A stretch of 64,000 nt of DNA from DASPKX01 sp035627835 (lineage in GTDB: Bacteria; Verrucomicrobiota; Verrucomicrobiia; Limisphaerales; SXQI01). Within the stretch, counting starts at the first letter, position 1, and each line of letters begins with the position of its first letter. The position numbers and the translations under genes were made by a program. Under the pieces are notes generated by a model. That model was not told where the DNA came from. It made no database searches and saw nothing but the letters and a program-made list of their open reading frames with translations. Location of the stretch: positions 40,343-104,342 of the forward strand of contig DASPKX010000094.1 in assembly GCA_035627835.1 (NCBI GenBank). Direction: 5' to 3'. Of this stretch, positions 1 to 8,689 are shown piece after piece.

Positions 1-128
1 GCCCCGTCACCTTTTCGATTCCCGGCGCCGGTCACGCCACTCCATTGGAAGCACCAGACGTTGTGGCCAACGCCCTCGCTCGTTTGGCCGACGCGGTGCG
101 GGAGCATCTGAAAACTCCCGCGACCTAA
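1..128 (+). CDS. C-terminal end of an alpha/beta-hydrolase-like protein (partial)
   Basis: Only the last 41 codons are in the window, in frame 3, ending at TAA 126-128. The peptide contains GAGHATPLEAP followed by a predicted helix. This is how many alpha/beta-hydrolase-fold enzymes end: a GH with the catalytic histidine, then a P/E-rich turn and a final helix. The start, nucleophile and acid lie outside the window, so substrate and exact family cannot be given. The call rests on this single motif. Confidence 0.45.
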   Translation, partial: PVTFSIPGAGHATPLEAPDVVANALARLADAVREHLKTPAT

Positions 129-306
129 AGCTCACAAAGAATGAATTTTGCCGCCGACGCTTCATTTATGGCGCTCGTCGTGCTAATTTTTTCTTCGACC
201 ATTGAACAATTTCTGACGCTTTCGAGTCCTTTTGTTACGATCACGTGACGCCGAGGGGGCTCGAGGTTCAAAGAACGCGGTTCAGTGGATCACGCGGAAA
301 CGGACG

Positions 307-1179
307 ATGGCAGATAAATTACAGGCTCAACGCTACGAACATAAATACCTGATCACCGAAGACGTGGCTCTCTCGGTCCGGGATTTTGTTCGTTCGTTCC
401 TGGTGATTGATGAGTACGGCGCCACTCAGCCAAATCTCTCCTACCCGGTCCATAGCCTCTATTTGGATTCGGACGATCTCCGCCTGTATCAATCCACCAT
501 TAACGGCGATAAGAACCGGTTCAAGCTGCGCCTGCGTTTTTACGAAAATCGCCCAGCGGCCCCGATTTACTTCGAGATTAAGAAACGGACCAATAACACC
601 ATCTCCAAGCAGCGTGGCGGCGTGAAGCGCGAATTCGTGCGCGAGATCCTGCAAGGCGCCTTCCCGGCGCCGCATCATATCGTCTCCCATGACCCGCGGC
701 AATTGGTCGCGGTGCAGAACTTCAGCAAGTACATCCTCGAATTGGGCGCAAAACCCAAGGCCCATGTCGCTTACTTGCGCGAGGCATGGATCAGCCCGCA
801 TGACAACTCCGTGCGTGTGACGATGGACCGGGATGTGCGCTGCTCACCAGAGCCTGAGGCCCGCTTCGTGACCGACATGATCCGCCCAGCATCGGTGTTT
901 GAAGGGAAGATCGTGCTGGAACTCAAATTCACCAACCGTTTTCCCGATTGGTTCAAACAGCTTGTCCGCGTGTTTGGGTTGGCCCAATGCGGAGCTGCGA
1001 AATACGTGGACGGCGTGACTGAACTGGGAGCCGCCGCGGTGACTTACGCTTTTGCGCTTCCAGAAAAGCCTGTAGTCCCTGTAAATGGAAAGAGTTCCGC
1101 GGTTGCGCCCATTAACGGGAGCGGGAGCCCACCTGTCACAGCACAGGCTCCAAACGCCGCCGCGGCTCAGGATACATGA
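307..1179 (+). CDS. VTC-domain protein (polyphosphate polymerase domain)
   Basis: A 290-residue protein resembling the VTC catalytic domain, a triphosphate-tunnel fold that in yeast Vtc4 makes polyphosphate from ATP; bacterial members are mostly uncharacterised. Visible family features are the N-terminal RYEHKY, the basic strand NRFKLRLRFYE, FEIKKRTNN and the late acidic strand KIVLELKFTNRFPDW. These alternating charged strands would line the tunnel. The frame is open from TTG 232, but ATG 307 directly precedes the conserved start and is preferred. The tail after about residue 255 is low-complexity Ala/Pro/Val. The next gene, a DUF4956 membrane protein, starts inside this stop codon (ATGA). 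The two families commonly occur together, so a joint role at the membrane is inferred. Confidence 0.8.
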   Translation: MADKLQAQRYEHKYLITEDVALSVRDFVRSFLVIDEYGATQPNLSYPVHSLYLDSDDLRLYQSTINGDKNRFKLRLRFYENRPAAPIYFEIKKRTNNTISKQRGGVKREFVREILQGAFPAPHHIVSHDPRQLVAVQNFSKYILELGAKPKAHVAYLREAWISPHDNSVRVTMDRDVRCSPEPEARFVTDMIRPASVFEGKIVLELKFTNRFPDWFKQLVRVFGLAQCGAAKYVDGVTELGAAAVTYAFALPEKPVVPVNGKSSAVAPINGSGSPPVTAQAPNAAAAQDT

Positions 1180-1862
1180 CTGACTGGCTTTTTAGCGGCG
1201 ACTACACCACGCAACAGCTACCGGTCCAGGCGTTGCTGCTTGGCCTTCTCCTCGCATTCTTATGCGGCCATGTGATTGCGTGGATTTACATGATCACACA
1301 TTCGGGGCTCTCGTATTCGCGCTCTTTTGTTAATTCGCTAATCGTCATCCCGGTGGTCGTTGCCCTGGTGATGCTCGTGCTCTCAGGAAGTTTGATCACT
1401 GCCTTCGGACTCATGGCGGTGTTTGCCATCGTTCGTTTCCGCAACATTTTGCGCGACACCTTGGACACCACCTACGTGCTCAGCGTGATCGTCATCGGCA
1501 TGGCCTGCGGCACGTTGAAGTTTTCCACCGCCATCATTGGATGCCTGATCACCTCAGTGATTATGCTTTATCTGTGGGCGACCACTTTCGGGGCCCGGCA
1601 CCGTTTCGACGTGATCGTGAACCTGCATTGGGGCCGACCCGTCGCGGAACTCGTCGAGTTGCTCCGTTTATTCGAACGGCATAGCCGAAAAACGATTTGC
1701 GCGAGCCAACGCAGCAATGAGGGATATGAAGGCACCGATCTGAGTTACCGCATTCTGCTGCGCGACCCGAATCGGATGGACGACTTGTTGTTGGAGCTTC
1801 GCAATCTGCCAGGTGTTTCGCGCGTGACCGGGTTGAGAGCGGAAGAGCAGTCGGAGATTTAA
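1176..1862 (+). CDS. DUF4956 family membrane protein
   Basis: A 228-residue protein whose first 130 residues hold about four hydrophobic segments (around 17-40, 50-80, 95-115, 118-135). A soluble domain follows. The stretch FGLMAVFAIVRFRNILRDTLDT between segments is the hallmark of DUF4956. ATG overlaps the stop of the VTC gene by four bases, so the pair should be translationally coupled. Such proteins are often encoded beside VTC-domain and CotH-type proteins. The biochemical role is unknown; membrane anchoring or transport of a polyphosphate-related product is inference only. Confidence 0.8.
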   Translation: MTDWLFSGDYTTQQLPVQALLLGLLLAFLCGHVIAWIYMITHSGLSYSRSFVNSLIVIPVVVALVMLVLSGSLITAFGLMAVFAIVRFRNILRDTLDTTYVLSVIVIGMACGTLKFSTAIIGCLITSVIMLYLWATTFGARHRFDVIVNLHWGRPVAELVELLRLFERHSRKTICASQRSNEGYEGTDLSYRILLRDPNRMDDLLLELRNLPGVSRVTGLRAEEQSEI

Positions 1863-2053
1863 AGCCAAGGCGCACGTCTGCCACGACCGGCGGAGTCCAG
1901 CGCCTTTCTCCCCAGCTTTGATCAAAGGGTCTCACCACCCCGTGGGTTAAGTGATGCCGGGGCTATCAGCCCTTTGAACGCGGAACTCCTGCACCCATGA
2001 AAAAACCACAGGCCCTTTGGCGCGCTGTTTACCCCGACGCCGAAAGAACCTGT

Positions 2054-2069
2054 GGCTTTAGCTAAAGCC
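2054..2069. repeat. 16-bp perfect palindrome between convergent genes
   Basis: GGCTTTAGCTAAAGCC is its own reverse complement. It lies 23 bases beyond the stop of the minus-strand response regulator and about 190 bases beyond the DUF4956 stop. A second inverted pair, CCACAGG near 2008 and CCTGTGG near 2049, brackets the upstream side. The position fits a shared terminator or protein-binding site, but no U-tract follows on either strand. Confidence 0.4.
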
Positions 2070-2091
2070 GATCTGCCTGGTCTAAATCAGA

Positions 2092-2835
2092 TCAGGACTC
2101 CTGCCACTGAATGGCATGTTGGACAAGCTCGGTCGCTGTCTTGAGGTTGAGCTTCTCTTTAATGTGGGCGCGATGAGACTCGACCGTCTTGATGCTCAAG
2201 TGCAGTTTCTCGGCAATCTGGCGTGTGCCATGGCCCTGCCCGATCAAGCCGAAGACTTCCAACTCGCGATCAGTAAGGTCTTCAATAGGATTGCCCGTGC
2301 GCTCGGTGCGGCCTGCGCCGACCAACTGTGACACCATCCGTTTTTCCATCTTCTCGCTCAGATAAATCTCCCCGTTGAGCACCTGGCGGATGGCGGTCAG
2401 CACCTTGTCGGTGGCCTCCTGCTTCATAATATAGCCAGAGGCGCCCGCGCGAAGGGATCGGACAGCGTAAAGTGATTCATCATGCATCGAAAGCATCAGG
2501 ATGAGCATCTTGGGATGGCGCACCTTGATGTTTTTTACCAGTTCGATGCCGTTGTTGCCGCTCAAGGAAATATCGACGATAACCAGGTCGGGAATCAGCT
2601 TGTCGATGAGGTCGAGCGCGGTCTGCATGTTCGAGGCGGTGCCGATCACGCCAAGATCCTTTTGGGCGTCGATCAGTTCGGCAAGGCCTTGGCGGACGAT
2701 CGGATGATCATCAACGAGAAGGATGCGTTTTTTGCCGGTCATGTCTTTGCCGGCAGGTTTGGCTGGCGCTTTTTTAGCTGGAGCTTCGGCTGGAACTCCT
2801 GTTTTCTGCTGTAACGGATTTGTCGGGGTAATCAT
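2092..2835 (-). CDS. NarL/FixJ-type response regulator (REC-LuxR HTH)
   Basis: A 247-residue two-component response regulator. The receiver domain (about 36-155) has the acidic pair D42-D43 in LLVDDH, phospho-acceptor D88 in LVIVDISL and the switch lysine in GYIMKQE. The C-terminal LuxR-type HTH (about 180-245) contains LTDREVLEV-like text (LTDRELEVFGLI) and IKTVESHRAHIKEKL. An unusual 30-residue Ala/Lys/Pro-rich extension precedes the receiver; M32 is an alternative start that would remove it. No sensor kinase is adjacent, so it is an orphan here. Inverted repeats immediately upstream may be its own operator. Confidence 0.9.
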   Translation of the reverse strand: MITPTNPLQQKTGVPAEAPAKKAPAKPAGKDMTGKKRILLVDDHPIVRQGLAELIDAQKDLGVIGTASNMQTALDLIDKLIPDLVIVDISLSGNNGIELVKNIKVRHPKMLILMLSMHDESLYAVRSLRAGASGYIMKQEATDKVLTAIRQVLNGEIYLSEKMEKRMVSQLVGAGRTERTGNPIEDLTDRELEVFGLIGQGHGTRQIAEKLHLSIKTVESHRAHIKEKLNLKTATELVQHAIQWQES

Positions 2836-2855
2836 AAAGTTCCTGTCATTAACTG

Positions 2856-2920
2856 GCCCCTAATCTGGATTAAGGGGCACCTGAGGCAAATCGGGCGCAC
2901 CCCTAAAAAAACGTAGGGGT
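2856..2920. promoter_or_regulatory. Two inverted repeats in the divergent promoter region
   Basis: Upstream of the response regulator there is GCCCCTAATC (2856-2865) facing GATTAAGGGGC (2868-2878), imperfect by one bulged base. A second pair, ACCCCTA (2899-2905) and TAGGGGT (2914-2920), is separated by eight bases. Both share the core CCCCTA/TAGGGG. NarL/FixJ-family regulators bind inverted heptamers, so autoregulation is plausible but inferred. Confidence 0.4.
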
Positions 2921-3058
2921 AGTAATGGATAGGTCGTCAACAGGAATCATCCAAAATCTCCAGATTCTTCTCAGGGCGTTCCCTGCTTGCGTCCGCACCC
3001 TGATATACCGTCGGCCCCGTCATTGCAAAGCGTCACTCCACGCCTACAGTTACCCACG

Positions 3059-4585
3059 ATGGCCGAGATCGTCCTCACCACCTTAAACGCCAAGTACATT
3101 CATGCCGCGTTCGGCCTGCGGTACCTCCTGGCGAACATGGGCGAGCTGAAGGCGCGCACCGAATTGATCGAATTCCACATCAACCAGCGCGCGCTCGATA
3201 TCACGGAAGCGATTTTGAACCGCAAACCGAAGATCGTGGGCATGGGCGTTTACATTTGGAACGCCCGGCTCACCTTGGAAGTGGCGCGGGTGCTGAAGCG
3301 GTTGCAGCCCGAACTACTCCTTGTTTTGGGCGGGCCGGAGGTTAGCTACGAATGGGAGAAGCAGGCAGTTGTAGCCACTGCGGATTACGTGATCACAGGG
3401 GAAGCAGACTTGGCTTTTCGCCAACTCGTGGACAGGCTGCTGAACAATGAGCGGCCCGCTCAAAAAGTGATCCACGCTCCGCTGCCCGATCCTGCGAAAG
3501 TGGCCCTGCCCTACGATTTGTATACTGAGCAGGATGTAAAGCACCGCATCATTTACGTGGAGGCATCGCGAGGCTGCGCCTTTACATGTGAGTTCTGCCT
3601 TTCTTCCTTGGATGTGCCAGTGCGCCAATTCCCCTTGGAGCCTTTCCTCGCGGAGATGGAAAAATTGCTGGCACGGGGTGTTCAGCACTTCAAGTTCGTG
3701 GACCGCACCTTCAACCTGAACCTGAACACATCCCGGGCGCTTCTGACCTTCTTCCTGGAGCGATACACGCCGGGATTGTTCCTGCACTTTGAAATGATCC
3801 CCGACCGGCTGCCAGAGGCTTTGCGAGGGTTGATCGCGAAATTCCCTCCGGGCGCCCTGCAATTTGAAGTCGGCATCCAAAGCTTCAACGACGAGGTTTG
3901 CGCTCGCATCAAACGCAGGCAGAGCTTTGATCGTTTGCGTGATAACTTCGCTTTCCTGCGGCAGCACACCGGCGTCCATATCCACGCGGATTTGATTGCC
4001 GGGCTGCCGGGGGAGGATGTTGCTTCATTCGCCCGCGGGTTCAACGAACTCGTGGCTTTGGCTCCGCAGGAAATCCAGGTCGGCATCCTCAAGCGCCTGC
4101 GAGGAACGCCCATCATCCGCCATGATGCCGAGTGGGACATGCGTTATAACGCGGAGCCGCCCTACGAGATTTTGTCCAACCGCAGCGTCAGCTTCGCGCA
4201 AATGCAAGAATTGAGGCGTTTCGCCAAGTTCTGGGATTTGCTGGGAAACAGCGGGAACTTCGCCCAAACGACACCGCTGCTCTGGCAAGAGATGACGCCT
4301 TTCGACGGGGTGATGGCGTTTACGCGGTGGGTTTATCCGAAAGCAAATCAGACGAGTGGAATTGCTCTCGCCCGGCTAGCGGAATACCTCTTCGAGTTCC
4401 TCGTTCACGTGCAAGGAATGAATCCCTCTACGGTGGGCGGCGCAATGTGGAGCGACTTTCAACGCACTGGCCGCCAGGATGCGCCCCCGTTTCTGCGCCC
4501 GCATCTCCCCGCGACGAACGCCAAACGGGTGGAGACGCACAAGGCCCCGAAACGGCAAGCTCGCCATCTCGCGGCCAATGCGTGA
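3059..4585 (+). CDS. B12-binding-domain radical SAM protein (DUF4080-like)
   Basis: A 508-residue protein. The N-terminal third (about 1-140) is a cobalamin-binding-like Rossmann region with GMGVYIWNARLTLEVARVL and LVLGGPEVSYEWE. The radical SAM core follows, with the [4Fe-4S] motif CAFTCEFC near residue 175, then FKFVDRTFNLN and DLIAGLPGED. It would cleave S-adenosylmethionine; the substrate is unknown. A C-terminal domain with helical text FAKFWDLLGNSGNF matches the DUF4080-associated architecture. The frame is open from TTG 2987, but the family start MAEIVLTTLNAKY is at ATG 3059. It is convergent with the next gene. Confidence 0.8.
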   Translation: MAEIVLTTLNAKYIHAAFGLRYLLANMGELKARTELIEFHINQRALDITEAILNRKPKIVGMGVYIWNARLTLEVARVLKRLQPELLLVLGGPEVSYEWEKQAVVATADYVITGEADLAFRQLVDRLLNNERPAQKVIHAPLPDPAKVALPYDLYTEQDVKHRIIYVEASRGCAFTCEFCLSSLDVPVRQFPLEPFLAEMEKLLARGVQHFKFVDRTFNLNLNTSRALLTFFLERYTPGLFLHFEMIPDRLPEALRGLIAKFPPGALQFEVGIQSFNDEVCARIKRRQSFDRLRDNFAFLRQHTGVHIHADLIAGLPGEDVASFARGFNELVALAPQEIQVGILKRLRGTPIIRHDAEWDMRYNAEPPYEILSNRSVSFAQMQELRRFAKFWDLLGNSGNFAQTTPLLWQEMTPFDGVMAFTRWVYPKANQTSGIALARLAEYLFEFLVHVQGMNPSTVGGAMWSDFQRTGRQDAPPFLRPHLPATNAKRVETHKAPKRQARHLAANA

Positions 4586-4594
4586 GAGAAAGTC

Positions 4595-4963
4595 TTATTC
4601 CTGGTTTTTGGGATAGCGCGCGCCTTCAACCATGGTGGTGTGCTGCGCTTCCTCCATGCCGTCCTTAACCATCTTTTCCGCTTCGGCCTGCTCATCGCGA
4701 GGACGGATGTTCACCACAGGCTCGCCAGTGGAGCCTGGGTTCTCATTGGTAAGCGAGTTCCCCATGATGTCGTCCGAGTCCTCGGAGGCTTCGTAACCAA
4801 GCAACTCAAGCCTCGCGGCGCGAAGATCGTCAGCGTTAACTTTGTCGCGGCCATTGATGAGCGCGTTCTCGGCGGCGCGCTGCTCAACCATTTCGCGCGT
4901 CACTGTGCCTGAAGCTGTCATCCCATGGGCCACTTTCCCGTGCTTTCGAAATGCTGGTTCCAT
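4595..4963 (-). CDS. Small hypothetical protein
   Basis: A 122-residue soluble, acidic protein that I do not recognise. The frame runs further upstream, but ATG 4963 begins the part with protein-like composition; ATG 4921 is another possible start. The central helix-rich stretch reads VEQRAAENALINGRDKVNAD, followed by ADDLRAARLELLG, and the C-terminal third is rich in Glu, Asp and Asn. No clear Shine-Dalgarno precedes either start. It is convergent with the radical SAM gene and divergent from the FG-GAP gene. No function is proposed. Confidence 0.5.
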   Translation of the reverse strand: MEPAFRKHGKVAHGMTASGTVTREMVEQRAAENALINGRDKVNADDLRAARLELLGYEASEDSDDIMGNSLTNENPGSTGEPVVNIRPRDEQAEAEKMVKDGMEEAQHTTMVEGARYPKNQE

Positions 4964-5135
4964 GTAGCAACTTAAGCCCGAAGCGCAGGCCATCAAGGCG
5001 TTCGGCTCCGGAAAACCGTATGAAACGAAGGTCAGGGTTTCTGGCGGGCGCGCGGCAACACCCAAAATAGTTGAAAGTTTGCCGTTACCTTCAGGCGGGC
5101 TCTAGCGTCCTGCCCGTTACAAGGTTGGGTTTTAC

Positions 5136-7406
5136 ATGGATTGGTGTTTGGTTCGGTTTTGCTTGGTGTTGGTGGCAGTCACTGTATGCAGCGTCGGTCA
5201 GGCCCCGCTGCGCCCGCACAAGTCGATAACAGCAGAGCAACTGAAGGCGTTGCCTCCCGGCTCGCAAAAAATGGCGCAGACCCTGGAGGAGTTGGCGGTG
5301 AAAACCGATCCGCGTCAGACCTCATTCGTTAACGATCTCCGTGTCCAGATGTACCGTGAGTTAATCGCTGGCGCGCGCAGCCCTGCCCAGATTTACGATC
5401 TGAACAGCAAGCTAGCCTTTGAATTGATGCTTGCGGGGCACTCGGAGGCGGCAATCCGCCAATATGGGAGCCTCAAGCCCCTGACGCAGCGTCTCGGTTA
5501 CCAACCCCCCTCGCGGTTGCTCCGGGAAACTGAATTCCTCCACGCGCTCGCCTACCTGCGGCTGGGGGAGCAGGAGAATTGCCTGTCAAACCACACCACC
5601 GCCTCGTGCATCCTGCCAATCGCGGCCGACGGGGTGCATAAGTTCCCGCGGGGTTCGAGAACCGCGATCACGATGTTTGAGGATCAACTCAGCCGCCAGC
5701 GTGTGCACGACATGAACACACGCTGGCTCCTGAACATTGCCTATATGACCTTGGGCGAGCACCCGGAGAAAGTCCCACCGCAATGGTTGATCCCGCCGAG
5801 CGCCTTCAAGTCGGATTATGATATTAAGCGCTTTGAGGATGTTGCCGGAGCAATGGGGCTCGATGTGAACGATTGCGCGGGCGGCACACTCATTGAGGAT
5901 TTAGACAATGACGGCAGGCTCGACATTCTGACATCTGAATGGGTTATTCGAGGGCCGATGCATTTCTTCCACAACGACTCAAAAGGTGGGTTCGTCGATA
6001 AGACTGCGGAAGCGCAACTGTCCGGCATCGTCGGCGGCCTGAGCATGATCCAGGGCGATTACAACAATGACGGCCTTGTGGACGTGCTCGTTCTGCGAGG
6101 CGCCTGGGCGGAGTCCGGCGGCAATTTTCCCGATTCCCTGCTGCGCAATGACGGTCACGGGCGTTTCACGGACGTGACCTTTGAGGCGGGATTGGTCACC
6201 TATGCTCCCAATCAGACGGCCATCTGGTTCGATTATAATAGCGACGGTTGGCTCGACATTTACTTTGGATACGAATCCACATCCGACAACACACATCCCT
6301 GCAAGCTTTACCGGAACAACAAGGATGGGACGTTCACAGAATGCGCGGCGGAATCAGGGGTTCAAGTGACGGGGTTCGTCAAAGCAGTGGTGACTGCGGA
6401 TTACAACAATGATGGACGGCCGGATATGTATTTGTCGCGCCTGGGCCAGCCCAACATCCTCTTCCGCAACGATGGCCCGAGGAAGGACAACACCAACATT
6501 TGGTCGTTCACCGACGTGACGGCTCAGGCCCGCGTCGCGGAGCCTGTGTACAGCTTCCCTGCCTGGTTCTTCGACTATGACAACGATGGATGGGAAGACA
6601 TTTGGGTTTCGGGTTATCGAACGGCTGGTCCTGCGGACATCGCCCGTGACTACCTGGGAGAGCCAAATGAAGGGAGCCGCGCGAAGCTCTATCGCAATAA
6701 AGGCGACGGAACCTTTGAGGATGTGAGTGACAAGACGGGCATGTCCAAGGTTCTCCTAACCATGGGCTCAAATTTCGGGGATTTGGATAACGACGGCTGG
6801 CTGGACATGTATCTGGGAACCGGAGACCCAGGTTATGCCACGCTCCTGCCCAACCGCGCGTTTCGTAACGCCGAGGGCAAAAAGTTTCAGGACGTCACCA
6901 CCTCAGGCGGCTTCGGCCATTTGCAAAAGGGGCACGGCGTCTCCTTTGCGGATATGGATCATGACGGCGACCAGGACGTTTATCATTCTGTGGGAGGCGC
7001 TTTCGAAGGTGATTTTTACAGAAACGTGCTGTTTGAAAACCCCGGCCACGGCAACAACTTCATCTGCTTGAAATTGGAAGGCGCCCAGTCGAACCGCTCT
7101 GCCTTGGGAGCGAGGATCAAAGTAATGGTGGAGGAGAATGGCACTACGCGCGAGATCCATCGAACGGTGCGCTCCGGAGGCTCCTTTGGCGCAAGTCCAT
7201 TGCGCCAGGAAATCGGCATTGGCAAAGCCACAGCAGTGAAAGCAGTCGAAATATTCTGGCCCACCACAGGCAAGCGACAACAGGTCACCGGCGTCGCGGT
7301 AAACAGATTCCACGCCATCCGCGAAGGCGAAACTGCTGCGCGTCTCCTCGACCTAAAGCATCTGCCTTTTGCAAAAAGAGACGGCCACGAGCATCATCAC
7401 CATTAA
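5136..7406 (+). CDS. Exported FG-GAP/VCBS repeat protein with ASPIC/UnbV C-terminus (CRTAC1 family)
   Basis: A 756-residue secreted protein. A signal peptide (about 1-20) precedes a helical region of 200 residues. Six or so FG-GAP/VCBS repeats follow (about 235-630), each with calcium-loop text such as DLDNDGRLDI, DYNNDGLVDV, DYNSDGWLDI, DYNNDGRPDM, DYDNDGWEDI and DLDNDGWLDM. These build an integrin-like beta-propeller. The last 100 residues, from FICLKLEGAQSNRSALGARI to the RTVRSGGSFGASPL region, match the ASPIC/UnbV domain. The protein ends in HEHHHH, a natural histidine tail. It probably binds ligands or carbohydrate outside the cell; no partner is evident nearby. Confidence 0.85.
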   Translation: MDWCLVRFCLVLVAVTVCSVGQAPLRPHKSITAEQLKALPPGSQKMAQTLEELAVKTDPRQTSFVNDLRVQMYRELIAGARSPAQIYDLNSKLAFELMLAGHSEAAIRQYGSLKPLTQRLGYQPPSRLLRETEFLHALAYLRLGEQENCLSNHTTASCILPIAADGVHKFPRGSRTAITMFEDQLSRQRVHDMNTRWLLNIAYMTLGEHPEKVPPQWLIPPSAFKSDYDIKRFEDVAGAMGLDVNDCAGGTLIEDLDNDGRLDILTSEWVIRGPMHFFHNDSKGGFVDKTAEAQLSGIVGGLSMIQGDYNNDGLVDVLVLRGAWAESGGNFPDSLLRNDGHGRFTDVTFEAGLVTYAPNQTAIWFDYNSDGWLDIYFGYESTSDNTHPCKLYRNNKDGTFTECAAESGVQVTGFVKAVVTADYNNDGRPDMYLSRLGQPNILFRNDGPRKDNTNIWSFTDVTAQARVAEPVYSFPAWFFDYDNDGWEDIWVSGYRTAGPADIARDYLGEPNEGSRAKLYRNKGDGTFEDVSDKTGMSKVLLTMGSNFGDLDNDGWLDMYLGTGDPGYATLLPNRAFRNAEGKKFQDVTTSGGFGHLQKGHGVSFADMDHDGDQDVYHSVGGAFEGDFYRNVLFENPGHGNNFICLKLEGAQSNRSALGARIKVMVEENGTTREIHRTVRSGGSFGASPLRQEIGIGKATAVKAVEIFWPTTGKRQQVTGVAVNRFHAIREGETAARLLDLKHLPFAKRDGHEHHHH

Positions 7407-7641
7407 GCGCTCGCTCAGCCGAAATCTGAGCTGCGGCAGCGACCACGTCCTGATTCCGCTTGGGGCGGCATTGCCTTAGAACTCGCAAAGAACGGCCATT
7501 CGGGGGTAAACCCGGATTTGAATGAGACGGTTTGCGCAGGACTGACGGAAGATGCCGCAATGGCAGGCGTGGAGTAAGATCGGCGTTAATGAACGCCTGG
7601 TTACGCGCCGGGTCTGCCAGAAGCGGTTTTCCGGAGGTTAA

Positions 7642-8592
7642 ATGAAAGTATTGGTATCGGGTGCAAGCGGGCTGATAGGCCGAGAGCTTGCCCCGGCGTT
7701 AAGCGCCCTAGGTCATCACATTATTCGGTTGGTTCGGAGCAATTCCGCCAGTCCGTCTGAGCTTCCCTTCAATGCCGCTTGCGTGGAGCCCTCGCGCGAC
7801 TTCGTCCGCCGAATGGACGACGCCTCCCCGGACGTTGTAATCCACCTCGCTGGCGAGAACATCGCGCGCCGTCGCTGGAGCGAAGATCAGAAGAAGCGGA
7901 TCCACAACTCGCGCATCAATTCCACGCTTATGCTGACCAAAGCATTTGAGCGCATGAAGCAGCCGCCCACGCGATTCATCGTGGCCTCAGCTATTGGGAT
8001 TTACGGCGATCGTGGCGATGAATTGCTGACGGAGGCGAGCCCAACCGGTTTTGATTTTCTCGCAACGGTTTGCAAAGAGTGGGAAGCAACGTCGCACAAG
8101 GCCGAAGCCCTCAACGTGCAAGTCACCAACCTGCGTTTTGGCATCATCTTGAGCCGTCGCGGCGGCGCTCTTGCGATGATGCTGCCCGGCTTTCAAATGT
8201 TCATGGGCGCGCGGCTCGGGACCGGCCAGCAATGGATGAGTTGGATTAGCCTCACCGATGTGATTCACGCCATCCGCTGGTTGCTGGAAAGCAACAGCGT
8301 CCATGGCCCGATAAATCTTGTGGCTCCGAACCCCGTGCGAAACGAGGAATTCACGCGCACCCTTGCGCGGCAACTCAAACGGCCAGCTTTCGTGCGCGCG
8401 CCAGCGTTGGTGTTAAAAGCCGCGCTAGGCGAAATGTCAACGATGCTGCTGTCGAGCCAACGCGTGAGCTGCGCGCGCTTGCAAGCGGCAGGGTTCCAGT
8501 TCAAGCACCCCGACCTGAGTATGGCCCTGGAGGCTGAGCTGGGCCTGCTTGCGCGGGAACCTTCCGTTTCGGGTTTAGCCCAGGCAATTTAA
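7642..8592 (+). CDS. TIGR01777-family NAD(P)-dependent epimerase/oxidoreductase
   Basis: A 316-residue member of the extended short-chain dehydrogenase superfamily. The dinucleotide-binding motif GASGLIG is at residues 7-13. VIHLAGENIARRRWSEDQKK and RFIVASAIGIYGDRGDELLT match the TIGR01777 (YfcH-like) family, where the usual YxxxK is modified. A DUF1731-type C-terminus (VRAPALVLKAALGEMSTMLL) closes the protein. The physiological substrate is not known. ATG 7642 is preceded by GGAGG at about 7632-7636, a good ribosome-binding site. It appears to stand alone. Confidence 0.85.
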   Translation: MKVLVSGASGLIGRELAPALSALGHHIIRLVRSNSASPSELPFNAACVEPSRDFVRRMDDASPDVVIHLAGENIARRRWSEDQKKRIHNSRINSTLMLTKAFERMKQPPTRFIVASAIGIYGDRGDELLTEASPTGFDFLATVCKEWEATSHKAEALNVQVTNLRFGIILSRRGGALAMMLPGFQMFMGARLGTGQQWMSWISLTDVIHAIRWLLESNSVHGPINLVAPNPVRNEEFTRTLARQLKRPAFVRAPALVLKAALGEMSTMLLSSQRVSCARLQAAGFQFKHPDLSMALEAELGLLAREPSVSGLAQAI

Positions 8593-8612
8593 AGATCTTC
8601 AGAAAAAACCTG

Positions 8613-8643
8613 TTGACCCTCACGTAACGTCAGACCGGATCGT
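8613..8643 (+). promoter_or_regulatory. Candidate MerR-type promoter/operator
   Basis: TTGACC at 8613-8618 is followed by an ACGTNACGT-centred dyad (CTCACGTAACGTCAG, 8619-8633), about 60 bases before the MerR-TipAS gene. MerR-family activators typically bind a dyad lying in an over-long spacer between -35 and -10. The -10 hexamer here is poor (around 8638-8643), so only the -35-plus-dyad layout supports the call. Confidence 0.45.
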
Positions 8644-8689
8644 GCTTTTGCCTTCAAAGCCCATGGTGGGCAGTGAAGGATAAAAGCCA

